Below are positions 39,969 to 48,498 of a DNA stretch of 64,000 nt, piece after piece. Each line of letters starts with the position of its first letter. The stretch's first letter is position 1. A program made the position numbers and the translations under genes. Where the stretch lies: NCBI RefSeq assembly GCF_014648355.1, contig NZ_BMQY01000006.1, positions 241,698 to 305,697 of the forward strand, given 5' to 3'. The notes beneath the pieces are model-generated. The model had not been told where the DNA came from. It saw only the letters and a list, made by a program, of their open reading frames with translations, and ran no database searches. The stretch comes from Couchioplanes azureus (GTDB lineage Bacteria > Actinomycetota > Actinomycetes > Mycobacteriales > Micromonosporaceae).

Positions 39969-40118
39969 GTCCGCGGTGGGCTGGACTGAGGGGCTCGAGC
40001 CCGCCCACCGGGACACAGTGCTCGGGTGTCCTCAATGGACATGCGTCCGGGCTCCGCCTGATGAGACGCGAAACCGGGACGCCGGCCACCGCGCCGTCCG
40101 TAGTGGACGCGGCCGAGC

Positions 40119-40421
40119 TCAGTGCTTCTTGATCCACGCCTTCTGGTGGTTGTTCGTCTTGCTATTGCACTTGGCGCTCTGGCCGTTCAGCAGGGTTGCG
40201 GTCACCACGTCGACGTCCACCTGGCAGACCTGGGCCGCCTGCTGCACCGATACGTTCTGCAGCACGGAGAACGTGTTGCCGGACGCGATGTCGGTCACCG
40301 TGACGTCGACGTTGCCGACGTCGACGCTGCCGACGTTGACGTCGGCCAGGGCGAACGGGGCGAAGGACATCGCGGCGGCGGTGCCGGCGGCGGCCAGGGC
40401 GAGAGCCATTCGAATGCGCAT
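40119..40421 (-). CDS. Small secreted Val-rich protein, 100 aa
   Basis: A clear Sec signal peptide (M-R-I-R-M-A-L-A-L-A-A-A-G-T, cleavage after A-L-A near residue 26) is followed by a mature protein of about 74 residues. Its first half has alternating Val and polar residues (V-N-V-G-S-V-D-V-G-N-V-D-V-T-V), suited to beta strands. Two cysteines about 20 residues apart (C66 and C85) could form a disulfide. It ends in a basic K-A-W-I-K-K-H tail. The size and Val-rich pattern recall chaplin and rodlin surface proteins, but the chaplin signature is absent, so no family is assigned. The ATG at 40421 has AAGGGA upstream. Confidence 0.7.
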   Translation of the reverse strand: MRIRMALALAAAGTAAAMSFAPFALADVNVGSVDVGNVDVTVTDIASGNTFSVLQNVSVQQAAQVCQVDVDVVTATLLNGQSAKCNSKTNNHQKAWIKKH

Positions 40422-40438
40422 GGGGTTCCCTTCCAGCG

Positions 40439-40457
40439 GACGAGCGAAGCGCTCGTC
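40439..40457 (-). promoter_or_regulatory. Leader hairpin just before the ribosome site of the small secreted protein
   Basis: GACGAGCG and CGCTCGTC form an 8-bp perfect stem with a 3-nt loop, ending a few bases before GGAAGGGA. It could influence translation or transcript stability. It has no T-run and is not placed as a terminator. Confidence 0.4.
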
Positions 40458-40692
40458 GGGTGAGGAATTTTTACCCCATATGTCCGGTTGGTGAACGCCG
40501 GAAGGCCGTCATGGGACGTCAGCGCGGCGAGTCGAGCCGAGTGGCGCGGGGCCAGGCATCCACAACTCTGCACAGTGGATGCTGCATTACACCCGGAGGA
40601 CCCGAAATCTGACGCAGCACAGCAAATATTGCACTTCGGCAAGCTATCGGGCCGCGTCTCAGCACAGTGGATGGTGGGGGGTGGGCACAGGC

Positions 40693-40722
40693 GGCGGTCC
40701 CGCGCCGCGACGCGGGACCGCC
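40693..40722 (-). terminator. Terminator-like hairpin after the GH64 gene
   Basis: A perfect 12-bp stem (GGCGGTCCCGCG with CGCGGGACCGCC, 6-nt loop) begins 10 nt beyond the GH64 stop codon. There is no T-run, as is common in high-GC actinobacteria. The remaining bases 40458-40692 hold no gene. Confidence 0.7.
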
Positions 40723-40731
40723 GGTGATGCC

Positions 40732-42330
40732 TCACCCCTTGTGCCACTTCTGGTTCGCCGTGCCGGCGCACTCCCACAGTTGCAGGCGGGCCCCGTCGCC
40801 GGAGTTCCAGTCCTTGATGTCGACGCACTTGTTCGCCTGCGGGTTGACCAGGTCACCCGCCGCGGACAGGACGAACTGCTGGGCGCCCGTACCGTTACAG
40901 GTGTAGAGCTGCACGGCCGCGCCGTTCGCGGTGGAACCGCCCGCCACGTCCATGCATTTGCCGCCCGCCTGCAGGGTGCCGCCGGTGAAGGTCCACTTCT
41001 GGGCGCCGGAACCGTTGCAGGTCCACGCCTGCAGCGGCGCGCCGTCGACGAAGGTGCCGCTGGGGACGTCGATGCACTTGCCGTGCCAGTCGCTGACCAC
41101 CGCGACCGCGCCGGGCGGCGGGGCCGGGCTGGGGCCGCCCGCGCCGAACGGGGTGAGGATCAGGCCGGCCGTACGGGGGTCGCCGTGGTGCACCAGCGAT
41201 TCGAAGGCGCCGACGTCGTCGAAGGCGAACGCGTACGCCCGGCCGTCCGCCATGTGCTGGTGAATGATCTTGGCGTACTGGTTCGTCGGGCTGTTCTGGT
41301 AGAACTGCGCGGCGTTCGTGCTCGGCTGCGTGTCGATCGTGCCCAGGGTGCCGCGGTTGAGGGCGGCGCACAGGGTGCGGGAGATCGGGCCCACCACCAG
41401 GTCGTTCGGTGCCGGCAGGTCGCCGTCGCAGCCCCAGACCGAGGCCGTCGACGGCTTGGTGAACGAGGCCACCCGCTGACCCGCCGAGTTGGTGAACGTC
41501 ATGACGCTCCCGGAGGTACGCCCGAAGTATCTGGTGTTCGGCTGGTCCGCGAACGGCACGACCGTCAGCGTCCTGGTGGCGTACGCGTTCCACGCCCACG
41601 CGATGTACGGGTCGAGATAGTTGGCGTCCATCAGCCCCGCCTGCGCGGCCTTGCCCGGTGCGAGCACCCGCAGCACCGTGCCGTCGGGCCGGGTGTACAC
41701 CGTGTTCGCCCAGGCCGGCTGCGCCTTGATGGCGTTGATCACGGCGTTGCGGCCGTTGCTGACCGGCTCGCCCGTCTTCGCCGTCACGCCGTTCGCGCCG
41801 GTGACCGTGACGGCGTGCGGTACGGCGAACATGTCCACCTGGGAGCTGTTCAGCCACAGCCCGGCGTCGTTGTAGGTGAACTCGCTCCAGTCGAACAGGA
41901 TGTTCCGGTTCGGGTCGCCGGCGGCCCAGGGCGCCGGCTGCACCAGGCCGTCCGGGGTCAGGAAGAACTTCAGCTTCTCGCCGAGGGAGAAGTAGACGCG
42001 TCCCGAGAAGCCGCGCGGGAACTGGACGGTTGTCGCGCCGCCGTTGCCGGGGCCGGCGATAGAGACGTCCGGCGCCGGCGACGGCGGGATGTGCCCGGCC
42101 GGCCAGGGGTTGAAGGCGCCGCTCTTGGTGACGTACCCGAGGCGGTTGGTCGCCAGGTTGATGCCGATGACGTACAGGTGGACGGCCTCGCCGCGGCCGG
42201 TGTTGTTCGTGATCGTGACGGGCAGCAGGGCGGGACCGACGGCATGCGCCGGCGCGGCGGCCGAGACGGCCGCGGGCGCGGCCAGAACCAGGGCGGAGAG
42301 CGCCTGCACCAGCTTTCTCTTGGTACGCAC
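40732..42330 (-). CDS. Secreted GH64 beta-1,3-glucanase with C-terminal ricin-type lectin domain, 532 aa
   Basis: This is a secreted enzyme predicted to hydrolyse beta-1,3-glucans of fungal walls. A Sec signal peptide (residues 1 to about 30, ending A-P-A-H-A) precedes a GH64 catalytic domain (about 35-400) with V-T-I-T-N-N-T-G-R, F-D-W-S-E-F-T-Y and W-G-C-D-G-D-L-P-A-P. A Pro-rich linker leads to a ricin-B/CBM13 beta-trefoil (about 410-532) with three Q-x-W or Q-x-F-type repeats and paired cysteines. The GTG at 42330 has GAGGAG 6 nt upstream. A TTGACA promoter and a LacI-type operator lie upstream, so induction by a sugar is likely. GH64 enzymes typically release laminaripentaose. Confidence 0.9.
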   Translation of the reverse strand: MRTKRKLVQALSALVLAAPAAVSAAAPAHAVGPALLPVTITNNTGRGEAVHLYVIGINLATNRLGYVTKSGAFNPWPAGHIPPSPAPDVSIAGPGNGGATTVQFPRGFSGRVYFSLGEKLKFFLTPDGLVQPAPWAAGDPNRNILFDWSEFTYNDAGLWLNSSQVDMFAVPHAVTVTGANGVTAKTGEPVSNGRNAVINAIKAQPAWANTVYTRPDGTVLRVLAPGKAAQAGLMDANYLDPYIAWAWNAYATRTLTVVPFADQPNTRYFGRTSGSVMTFTNSAGQRVASFTKPSTASVWGCDGDLPAPNDLVVGPISRTLCAALNRGTLGTIDTQPSTNAAQFYQNSPTNQYAKIIHQHMADGRAYAFAFDDVGAFESLVHHGDPRTAGLILTPFGAGGPSPAPPPGAVAVVSDWHGKCIDVPSGTFVDGAPLQAWTCNGSGAQKWTFTGGTLQAGGKCMDVAGGSTANGAAVQLYTCNGTGAQQFVLSAAGDLVNPQANKCVDIKDWNSGDGARLQLWECAGTANQKWHKG

Positions 42331-42433
42331 GGTGACTCCTCGGGGACGAAGCGGCAACTACGCGGGACGAAGCGGGAAGAAGGGGACGAAGGGCGACGGT
42401 GGGGAGCCGGTGAAGAGGAGGGACAGCACACTA

Positions 42434-42476
42434 GAGAGCGCTCTCACAGCATCGAATGGTTAACATCTTGTGTCAA
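42434..42476 (-). promoter_or_regulatory. Promoter and LacI-type operator of the GH64 gene
   Basis: On the minus strand TTGACA (42476-42471) and GATGCT (42453-42448) are 17 bp apart and could be -35 and -10. Just downstream, GAGAGCGCTCTC (42445-42434) is a perfect palindrome with the central AGCGCT typical of LacI-family (CebR-like) operators in actinobacteria. The position after -10 fits repression released by a sugar. Confidence 0.6.
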
Positions 42477-42561
42477 TAGATGACCAGTGATGTGACAGCC
42501 GCTTGCCGGACAGTGGCCGCGCGGCAGGCGCCCGCGGAGATCGACGGCATAGGGTCGAGGC

Positions 42562-43515
42562 ATGAGCGAGATGAGCTACCGCCGCCTCGGCACCTCCGGG
42601 CTGGTCGTCTCCGTCGTCGGCATCGGCTGCAACAACTTCGGCCGCAAGCTCGACCTGGACGGGACCCGGGCCGTCGTCGACGCGGCCTTCGACGCCGGGA
42701 TCACCCTCTTCGACACCGCCGACATCTACGGCACCCCGCACGGCAGCTCCGAGGAGTGTCTCGGCGCCGCGCTCAAGGGCCGCCGGGACGAGATCGTGCT
42801 CGCCACCAAGTTCGGCATGGACATGGAGGGGCTCAACGGCAACGACCGGGGCGCCCGGGGCTCGCGGCGATACATCGTGCGGGCCGTCGAGGCGTCGCTG
42901 CGCCGGCTCGGCACCGACTACATCGACCTCTACCAGCTGCACGAGCCCGACGAGGCCACGCCGATCGACGAGACGCTGTCGGCGCTCGACGACCTGGTAC
43001 GCGGCGGCAAGGTGCGCTACCTGGGCAACTCCAACTTCGCCGGCTGGCAGATCGCCGACGCCGACTGGACCGCGCGGACCGCCGGCTGGACGCCCTTCGT
43101 CAGCGCGCAGAACCAGTACAGCCTGCTGCACCGGGAGGTGGAGGCCGAGGTCGTGCCCGCCTGCGAGCGGTTCGGGCTCGGGCTGCTGCCGTTCTTCCCC
43201 CTCGACAGCGGCCTGCTCAGCGGCAAGTACCAGCGCGGACAGCAGCCGCCGGAGGGCACCCGGCTCTCCCTCGAGCGCTACCGGCGGTGGCTCGACGGCG
43301 CCGACTGGGACACGATCGAGGCGCTGACCGCGTACGGCAAGGAGCGCGGCCACTCCCTGCTCGACGTGGCCATCGCCGGCCTCGCCGCGCGCCCGGCGGT
43401 GACCAGTGTGATCGCCGGCGCGACCACGCCCGAGCAGGTACGCGCCAACGCCGCGGCCGGCGCCTGGCAACTCACCGTGGAGGACGTCGCCGCCCTCGAC
43501 GAGATCCTCGGCTGA
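42562..43515 (+). CDS. Aldo/keto reductase, 317 aa
   Basis: This is an NADPH-dependent oxidoreductase with a TIM-barrel fold. The catalytic tetrad is visible: D51 and Y56 in F-D-T-A-D-I-Y-G, K83 in A-T-K-F-G and H127 in Y-Q-L-H-E-P-D. The C-terminal V-I-A-G-A-T-T-P-E-Q-V-R-A-N cofactor-binding segment is present. It resembles the Tas/YajO-like group acting on varied aldehydes. The ATG at 42562 is used; a second ATG 3 codons on is possible. It is followed 2 nt later by an alpha-hydroxyacid oxidase gene, so the two are probably co-transcribed. The natural substrate is unknown. Confidence 0.9.
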   Translation: MSEMSYRRLGTSGLVVSVVGIGCNNFGRKLDLDGTRAVVDAAFDAGITLFDTADIYGTPHGSSEECLGAALKGRRDEIVLATKFGMDMEGLNGNDRGARGSRRYIVRAVEASLRRLGTDYIDLYQLHEPDEATPIDETLSALDDLVRGGKVRYLGNSNFAGWQIADADWTARTAGWTPFVSAQNQYSLLHREVEAEVVPACERFGLGLLPFFPLDSGLLSGKYQRGQQPPEGTRLSLERYRRWLDGADWDTIEALTAYGKERGHSLLDVAIAGLAARPAVTSVIAGATTPEQVRANAAAGAWQLTVEDVAALDEILG

Positions 43516-43517
43516 GG

Positions 43518-44483
43518 ATGGACCTGGAGGAGCGGGCGCGGGCCGTCCTGCCGCCGGCCGTGTTCGAGTACTACCGCGGCGGCGCCGGCGCGGGCATCAG
43601 CCGCGACGAGGCCACCGCCGCGTGGCGTGACTGGCGGTTCCTGCCCCGCCTCTTCCAGGACGTCTCGCGGGTCAGCACCGAGATCAGCCTGTTCGGCACC
43701 ACCCTCGCCGCCCCCGTCCTCGCCGGGCCGACGGCGCTGCACACGCTCGCGCATCCCGAGGGCGAGGTGGCGACCGCCCGGGGCGTCGCCGCCGCCGGGT
43801 CGGTGCTGGTGCACTCGGCCCGGGCCGGGGTGCCCGTCGAGTCGGACCGGTGGTGGTTCCAGGCGTACGTGCTGCGGGACCGGTCGCTGACCGAGGCGCA
43901 GGTGCGCGATGCCGCCGACCGGGGTGCGCGGGCCGTCGTGCTCACCGCCGACGCACCTTACGTGCACCGGTCAGCGATCCCCGAAGCCGGCGCCGCCGCG
44001 CCCGGGAACAGGCCGCCCGAGTGGCGGCAGGATCCGGCGCTCGGGGTCGACGCCATCGCCTGGCTGGCCGGGATCTCCGGTCTTCCGGTACTGGTCAAGG
44101 GAGTTCTGCGGCCCGCGGACGCGCTCGCTGCGGTGGCGGCCGGCGCGGCCGGGGTGATCGTCTCCAACCACGGCGGCCGCCAGCTCGATCGGGCCGTCTC
44201 CTCCGCACACGCGCTGAGGCCGGTCGTCGAGGCGGTCGGCGCCCGGATTCCGGTGCTGGTCGACGGCGGCATCCGCGACGGCGCCGACGTGCTGACCGCG
44301 CTGGCGCTGGGCGCACGGGCCGTCCTGCTCGGGCGGCCGGTGCTGTGGGCGCTCGCCACGGACGGCGCCCAGGGCGTACGGGACCTGCTGGACGCCTGCC
44401 GCGAGAGCCTCGCGGACACCATGGCGCAGGCCGGGCTGGCCACCGTCGCCGACATCAACGCCTCGGTGCTGGTAGCCCGGTGA
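43518..44483 (+). CDS. FMN-dependent alpha-hydroxyacid oxidase, 321 aa
   Basis: This is a flavoenzyme of the lactate/glycolate oxidase family, which oxidises 2-hydroxyacids to 2-oxoacids. Recognised active-site elements are E-Y-Y-R-G-G-A-G near residue 20, F-Q-A-Y117, K194 and the catalytic H218 in S-N-H-G-G-R-Q-L-D, followed by D-G-G-I-R-D-G-A-D-V. At 321 residues it is shorter than the usual 350-400, with a reduced loop before S-N-H-G-G. The ATG at 43518 follows the aldo/keto reductase stop by 2 nt, and the sequence TGAGGATG provides a GAGG site. The pair may act on a shared carbonyl/hydroxyacid route, but that is speculation. Confidence 0.87.
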   Translation: MDLEERARAVLPPAVFEYYRGGAGAGISRDEATAAWRDWRFLPRLFQDVSRVSTEISLFGTTLAAPVLAGPTALHTLAHPEGEVATARGVAAAGSVLVHSARAGVPVESDRWWFQAYVLRDRSLTEAQVRDAADRGARAVVLTADAPYVHRSAIPEAGAAAPGNRPPEWRQDPALGVDAIAWLAGISGLPVLVKGVLRPADALAAVAAGAAGVIVSNHGGRQLDRAVSSAHALRPVVEAVGARIPVLVDGGIRDGADVLTALALGARAVLLGRPVLWALATDGAQGVRDLLDACRESLADTMAQAGLATVADINASVLVAR

Positions 44484-44487
44484 AGGG

Positions 44488-45342
44488 CTACACCTCGGCG
44501 AAGATCGGCCCGTCGTCCGTCAGCGGCGGCACCTCGCCGCGCTCGGCGGCGCGGCGGGCGAACTCACGTACCCCTGCGATCTGCCGCTCCCCCAGGGAGA
44601 AGTCGAGCGCCCGGAAGTAGGTGGCCAGGGTGGCGGCGTCGAACGGCTCCCAGCGGGCGGCCGCCTCCGCGACCTCGTCCAGCTCGCCGAGGCAGAGGTC
44701 GCGGGAGCGCAGGAACGCCTCGTGCACCTCCTTGACCACGCCCGGCTGGGCGGCGGCGAAGTCCTTGCGGACCGCCCAGACCGCGAAGACCATCGGCAGG
44801 CCCGTCCACTCCTTCCAGGCCTGGGCCAGATCGGTCACCTCGAGTCCCCGCGCGGGCGCCTCGTAGAGCGCACGCAGCGCCGGGTCACCGATGATCACGG
44901 CGGCGTCGGCCTCCAGGAGCATCTGGTTGAGCTCCGGCGGGCAGCGGAAGTACTCGGGATCCGCGCCGTACCGCTCGGAGAGCAGCATCTGCGCCAGCAG
45001 GACGCCGGTGCGCGAGGTCGAGCCGAGCGCGACCGGACGGCCGTCCAGCTCGGCGAGGGGCCGGGTCGAGACGAGGTGTACGGAGAGCACCGGGCCGTCG
45101 CTGCCGACCGCGAGGTCCGGCAGCAGCAGCAGCTCGTCGGCGTGCCGCAGGTATTCCACGAGCGAGATCGGGCCGATGTCGAGGTCACCGGCGACGAGCG
45201 CGGCGTTGAGCCGGTCCGGGGTGTCCTTCTGCAGGTCGACGTCGAGCAGCGCGCCGGAGCGCATCAGGCCCCAGTAGAGGGGCAGGCAGTTGAGGAACTG
45301 GATGTGCCCGACCCGGGGCCGCCGCACTGCGTCGTCGCTCAT
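44488..45342 (-). CDS. mqnA: Chorismate dehydratase MqnA, 284 aa
   Basis: This is the first enzyme of the futalosine route to menaquinone, which removes water from chorismate to give 3-(1-carboxyvinyloxy)benzoate. It has a periplasmic-binding-protein-like fold: V-G-H-I-Q-F-L-N-C-L-P-L-Y-W-G-L at the start, D-I-G-P-I-S-L-V-E-Y, S-x-T-S-R-T-G-V-L-L-A and I-G-D-P-A-L, all family hallmarks. The ATG at 45342 is the start. It is convergent with the alpha-hydroxyacid oxidase gene (4-nt gap) and is not clustered with mqnC or mqnE, so the pathway genes are dispersed over about 24 kb here. Confidence 0.93.
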   Translation of the reverse strand: MSDDAVRRPRVGHIQFLNCLPLYWGLMRSGALLDVDLQKDTPDRLNAALVAGDLDIGPISLVEYLRHADELLLLPDLAVGSDGPVLSVHLVSTRPLAELDGRPVALGSTSRTGVLLAQMLLSERYGADPEYFRCPPELNQMLLEADAAVIIGDPALRALYEAPARGLEVTDLAQAWKEWTGLPMVFAVWAVRKDFAAAQPGVVKEVHEAFLRSRDLCLGELDEVAEAAARWEPFDAATLATYFRALDFSLGERQIAGVREFARRAAERGEVPPLTDDGPIFAEV

Positions 45343-45591
45343 GCACCGACGCTATCTCCGGCATTCATCCGGCGACGCCTGTCCCGCGGGCGGGAGGGAG
45401 CTATCTCACGTCCGGCGGGGCCACGGAGCGGAAATCCGGTCGTCGCCAGCAGCGGCGGGGCGTACTCTGGTGGGCCGCCCGCGGGGACCGCGCGCATTCT
45501 CAACCGGGCACTGCCGACACCGCACCCTGCCGGAGCGCCGGGCGGCCCAGGTCAGCCGAACCACAGACACCGACGCCGAAAGGTTCCTCGG

Positions 45592-47616
45592 ATGACGCTG
45601 CCTGCCCACACCGACCTCGACGACGACCTGGCCGCGGAGCGGCGGCACCTCGCCGCGTCGCGGGAGGCCCTGCGCCGGATGCGCGGCCGGGCCGAGTCGC
45701 TCTACTCCTCCTCCGCGGACGTCGCCGGCGACTCGTTCGCGGCCGAGACGCTCGGGCGAGCCCTGTCCCGCCGGGTCGCCGAGCTGGCCGACGACCCGAC
45801 CACCCCGCTGTTCTTCGGCAAGCTCGACGTCCAGGACACCGCGTACCACATCGGGCGCCGGCACGTCACCGACGACGCCGGGGAGCCCATGGTGCTCGAC
45901 TGGCGGGCCCCGCTGTCGCAGTCGTTCTACCGGGCCAGCGTGCGCGACCCGCGAGGGGTCTCGACGCGCCGCCGGTTCGGGTTCGTCAAGGGGGAGCTGA
46001 CCAGCTTCGAGGACGAGCACCTGGACCGGGGCGAGGAGCTCGGCACCAGCAGCCGGATCCTGACCGCCGAGATCGAGCGGCCGCGCGTCGGGCCGATGCG
46101 CGACATCGTGGCCACCATCCAGCCCGAGCAGGACGAGCTGGTCCGGGCCGACCTGGAGGACTCGATCTGCGTCCAGGGCGCCCCGGGCACCGGAAAGACG
46201 GCGGTCGGCCTGCACCGGGCCGCCTACCTGCTGTACGTGCACCGCGAACGTCTGCGGCGCTCCGGAGTGCTGATCGTCGGCCCGAACGCCGCGTTCCTCG
46301 CGTACATCTCGGCGGTCCTGCCGGCCTTGGGCGAGGTCGAGGTGCAGCAGTCCACGGTGGACGACCTGGTGGCGCGGGTACCCGTGAAGGGTTCCGACAG
46401 CGACGCCGCCGCCCTGCTGAAGCATGACGTGCGCATCGCCGAGGTGCTGCGCCGGGCCCTGTGGAGCAGGCTGGCCAAGCCCACCGAGCCGATCATGGTG
46501 TCGGACGGCTCGTACCGGTGGCGCATCGACGCCGAGCCGCTGCGCCGCATCGTCGACGAGGCGCGGCGGGAGGGTCTGCCGTACGCGGTGGGCCGGGAGC
46601 GGGTCCGCGCCCGGGTGGTCGCTCTGCTGCAACGGCAGTCGGAATACCGCACCGGCAACTCGCCCGGCGAGGGCTGGCTGCGCCGGATGGCGAAGGTGGC
46701 GCCGGTCCGGGAGTTCCTCGACGCGGCCTGGCCCGCGGTCACCCCGGAAGCGCTGGTCGTCGGGCTGCTCACCGACGCGGAGCTGCTGGCGTCCGCCGGC
46801 GAGGGCATCCTCACCGCGGACGAGCAGGCCGCGCTGCTCTGGCCCAGGGCGCCGAAGACCCCGAGGTCCGCCCGGTTGAGCGCCGCCGACCTGCTGCTGC
46901 TCGACGAGGCCGCCGGGCTGCTGGAGCGCCAGGCCAGCTTCGGGCACGTGGTGGTCGACGAGGCGCAGGACCTCTCGCCCATGCAGGCCCGGGCCATCGC
47001 GCGGCGCAGCGAGCACGGCTCCGTCACGCTGCTCGGCGACCTCGCCCAGGGCACCGCGCCGTGGGCGGCCGCCCGGTGGCAGGACACGCTCACGCACCTG
47101 GGCAAGCCGGACGCCGCCGTGGTGCCGCTGACCGTCGGCTTCCGCGTACCTTCGGCGGTGGTGGCCCTCGCCAACCGGCTGCTCCCGGCGCTGGGGGTGG
47201 ACGTGCCGGAGGCCGTGTCGCTGCGCCGCGACGGCGACCTCACCGTCGTGGGCCTCGCCGACCCCGCCGAACTGGACGCCGCGACGCTGGTCGAGGTGAC
47301 CGCGGCGCTGGAGCACGAGGGCTCGGTCGCGGTCATCGCGGCGGACGCCGCGGTGGACCGGCTGCGCGGCCACCTCGCCGCGGCGGGGCTGACGTCCGCG
47401 ACGCCCGGCGACGTCGACTCCGAGGCGCGCGTCACGGTCGTGCCGGCCACGATCGTCAAGGGCCTCGAGTACGACCACGTGATCGTCGTCGAGCCCGCGG
47501 AGATCGTCGCCGCGGAGCCACGCGGCCTGCACCGGCTCTACGTGGTGCTGACCCGGGCGGTGTCCCGGCTCTCGGTGGTCCACTCGGCACCCCTGCCGGA
47601 GCCGCTTTCCGCCTGA
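45592..47616 (+). CDS. UvrD/HelD-like superfamily 1 helicase (HelR type), 674 aa
   Basis: This is an RNA-polymerase-associated HelD-class ATPase by overall form. An N-terminal coiled-coil arm (E-R-R-H-L-A-A-S-R-E-A-L-R-R-M) is followed by the family segment F-F-G-K-L-D and D-W-R-A-P-L-S-Q-S-F-Y-R-A. Walker A is G-A-P-G-T-G-K-T-A at about residue 198. V-V-D-E-A-Q-D-L-S-P-M-Q is at about residue 455, and the C-terminal motifs are V-K-G-L-E-Y-D-H-V-I-V and L-Y-V-V-L-T-R-A. Actinobacterial HelD/HelR proteins recycle stalled polymerase, and HelR can displace rifamycins. No rifamycin-associated element was seen in the 249-bp upstream region. The ATG at 45592 is the natural start. Confidence 0.87.
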   Translation: MTLPAHTDLDDDLAAERRHLAASREALRRMRGRAESLYSSSADVAGDSFAAETLGRALSRRVAELADDPTTPLFFGKLDVQDTAYHIGRRHVTDDAGEPMVLDWRAPLSQSFYRASVRDPRGVSTRRRFGFVKGELTSFEDEHLDRGEELGTSSRILTAEIERPRVGPMRDIVATIQPEQDELVRADLEDSICVQGAPGTGKTAVGLHRAAYLLYVHRERLRRSGVLIVGPNAAFLAYISAVLPALGEVEVQQSTVDDLVARVPVKGSDSDAAALLKHDVRIAEVLRRALWSRLAKPTEPIMVSDGSYRWRIDAEPLRRIVDEARREGLPYAVGRERVRARVVALLQRQSEYRTGNSPGEGWLRRMAKVAPVREFLDAAWPAVTPEALVVGLLTDAELLASAGEGILTADEQAALLWPRAPKTPRSARLSAADLLLLDEAAGLLERQASFGHVVVDEAQDLSPMQARAIARRSEHGSVTLLGDLAQGTAPWAAARWQDTLTHLGKPDAAVVPLTVGFRVPSAVVALANRLLPALGVDVPEAVSLRRDGDLTVVGLADPAELDAATLVEVTAALEHEGSVAVIAADAAVDRLRGHLAAAGLTSATPGDVDSEARVTVVPATIVKGLEYDHVIVVEPAEIVAAEPRGLHRLYVVLTRAVSRLSVVHSAPLPEPLSA

Positions 47617-47715
47617 CGTGATGGTTCGGTTGAACTTCCGACTCAGCGGCCACGTACTTCGCATCGTGGTGCGACGATCGACGGGTCCTCTGCCGTGAGA
47701 CCCGAGGAGCCGGTC

Positions 47716-48477
47716 ATGCGCCACCCGCCGCCCGGTGTACCGACCTGGGTCGATCTGGGAACCTCGGACCTGCCCGACGCGACCCGCTTCTACACCGAGC
47801 TGTTCGGCTGGGAGGCCGATGTGTCCGGTGAGGAGTACGGCGGCTACACCACCTTCCGGCTCGACGGCCACGCCGCCGCCGGGGCCGGTCCGCTGTTCGG
47901 CGAGGGACAGCCCACGGCGTGGAGCATGTACCTCGCCACGGACGACGCCGACGAGATCGCCGCCCGGGTGGAGGACGCCGGCGGCAAGGTGCTGGTGGCC
48001 CCCTTCGACGTGATGTACCAGGGCCGGATGGCCACGTTCCTCGACCAGGCCGGCGCGCCCTTCAGCGTGTGGCAGCCGGGCAGCATGCGGGGCGCCGACG
48101 TCTTCGACGTGCCCGGCGCACTGGCCTGGAACGAGCTGGCCACCCGGGACGTGGAGGGGTCCGCGGCCTTCTACGGTGCGGTGTTCGGATGGCTGGGCCG
48201 GGAGGTCTCGGTGGGCGGGCGGCCGTACCTCGCCTGGGAGCTCGACGGCGTCACCATCGCGGGCATGACGGAGATGGACGACACCTGCCCCGACGATCTG
48301 CTGCCACATTGGATGGTGCACTTCGCGGTGATCGACTGCGACGGGGCGGCCGAGTACGCCCGGTCGCTCGGCGGCATGGTGCTCCGCCCACCGGCGGACC
48401 TGCCGATCGGCCGCTGCGCCCTCCTGCAGGACCCGCAGGGCGGGGCGTTCTCGATAGTGCAGACCGTCAACGCCTGA
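47716..48477 (+). CDS. Two-domain VOC protein (CFP30B-like), 253 aa
   Basis: This protein carries two tandem VOC/glyoxalase-fold domains (residues about 8-120 and 130-250), each with the pattern W-x-x-L-x-T/x-R-D followed by A-x-x-F-Y-x-x-x-F-G-W. It resembles mycobacterial CFP30B-type proteins of unknown substrate. The ATG at 47716 is preferred over the GTG 21 nt upstream because GAGGAG lies 7 nt before it. It is convergent with btuD (21-nt gap), and similar CGTCA-CGCCTGACC strings occur at both 3' ends. Confidence 0.85.
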   Translation: MRHPPPGVPTWVDLGTSDLPDATRFYTELFGWEADVSGEEYGGYTTFRLDGHAAAGAGPLFGEGQPTAWSMYLATDDADEIAARVEDAGGKVLVAPFDVMYQGRMATFLDQAGAPFSVWQPGSMRGADVFDVPGALAWNELATRDVEGSAAFYGAVFGWLGREVSVGGRPYLAWELDGVTIAGMTEMDDTCPDDLLPHWMVHFAVIDCDGAAEYARSLGGMVLRPPADLPIGRCALLQDPQGGAFSIVQTVNA

Positions 48478-48498
48478 CCTTTCCGGCGTCGCGGACCG

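Noticed and set aside
34345..45342. Phage-defence island around the SNF2/SWIM pair
   Set aside because: No nuclease, methyltransferase, TIR, reverse transcriptase or other defence gene is present; neighbours are metabolic genes and one IS.
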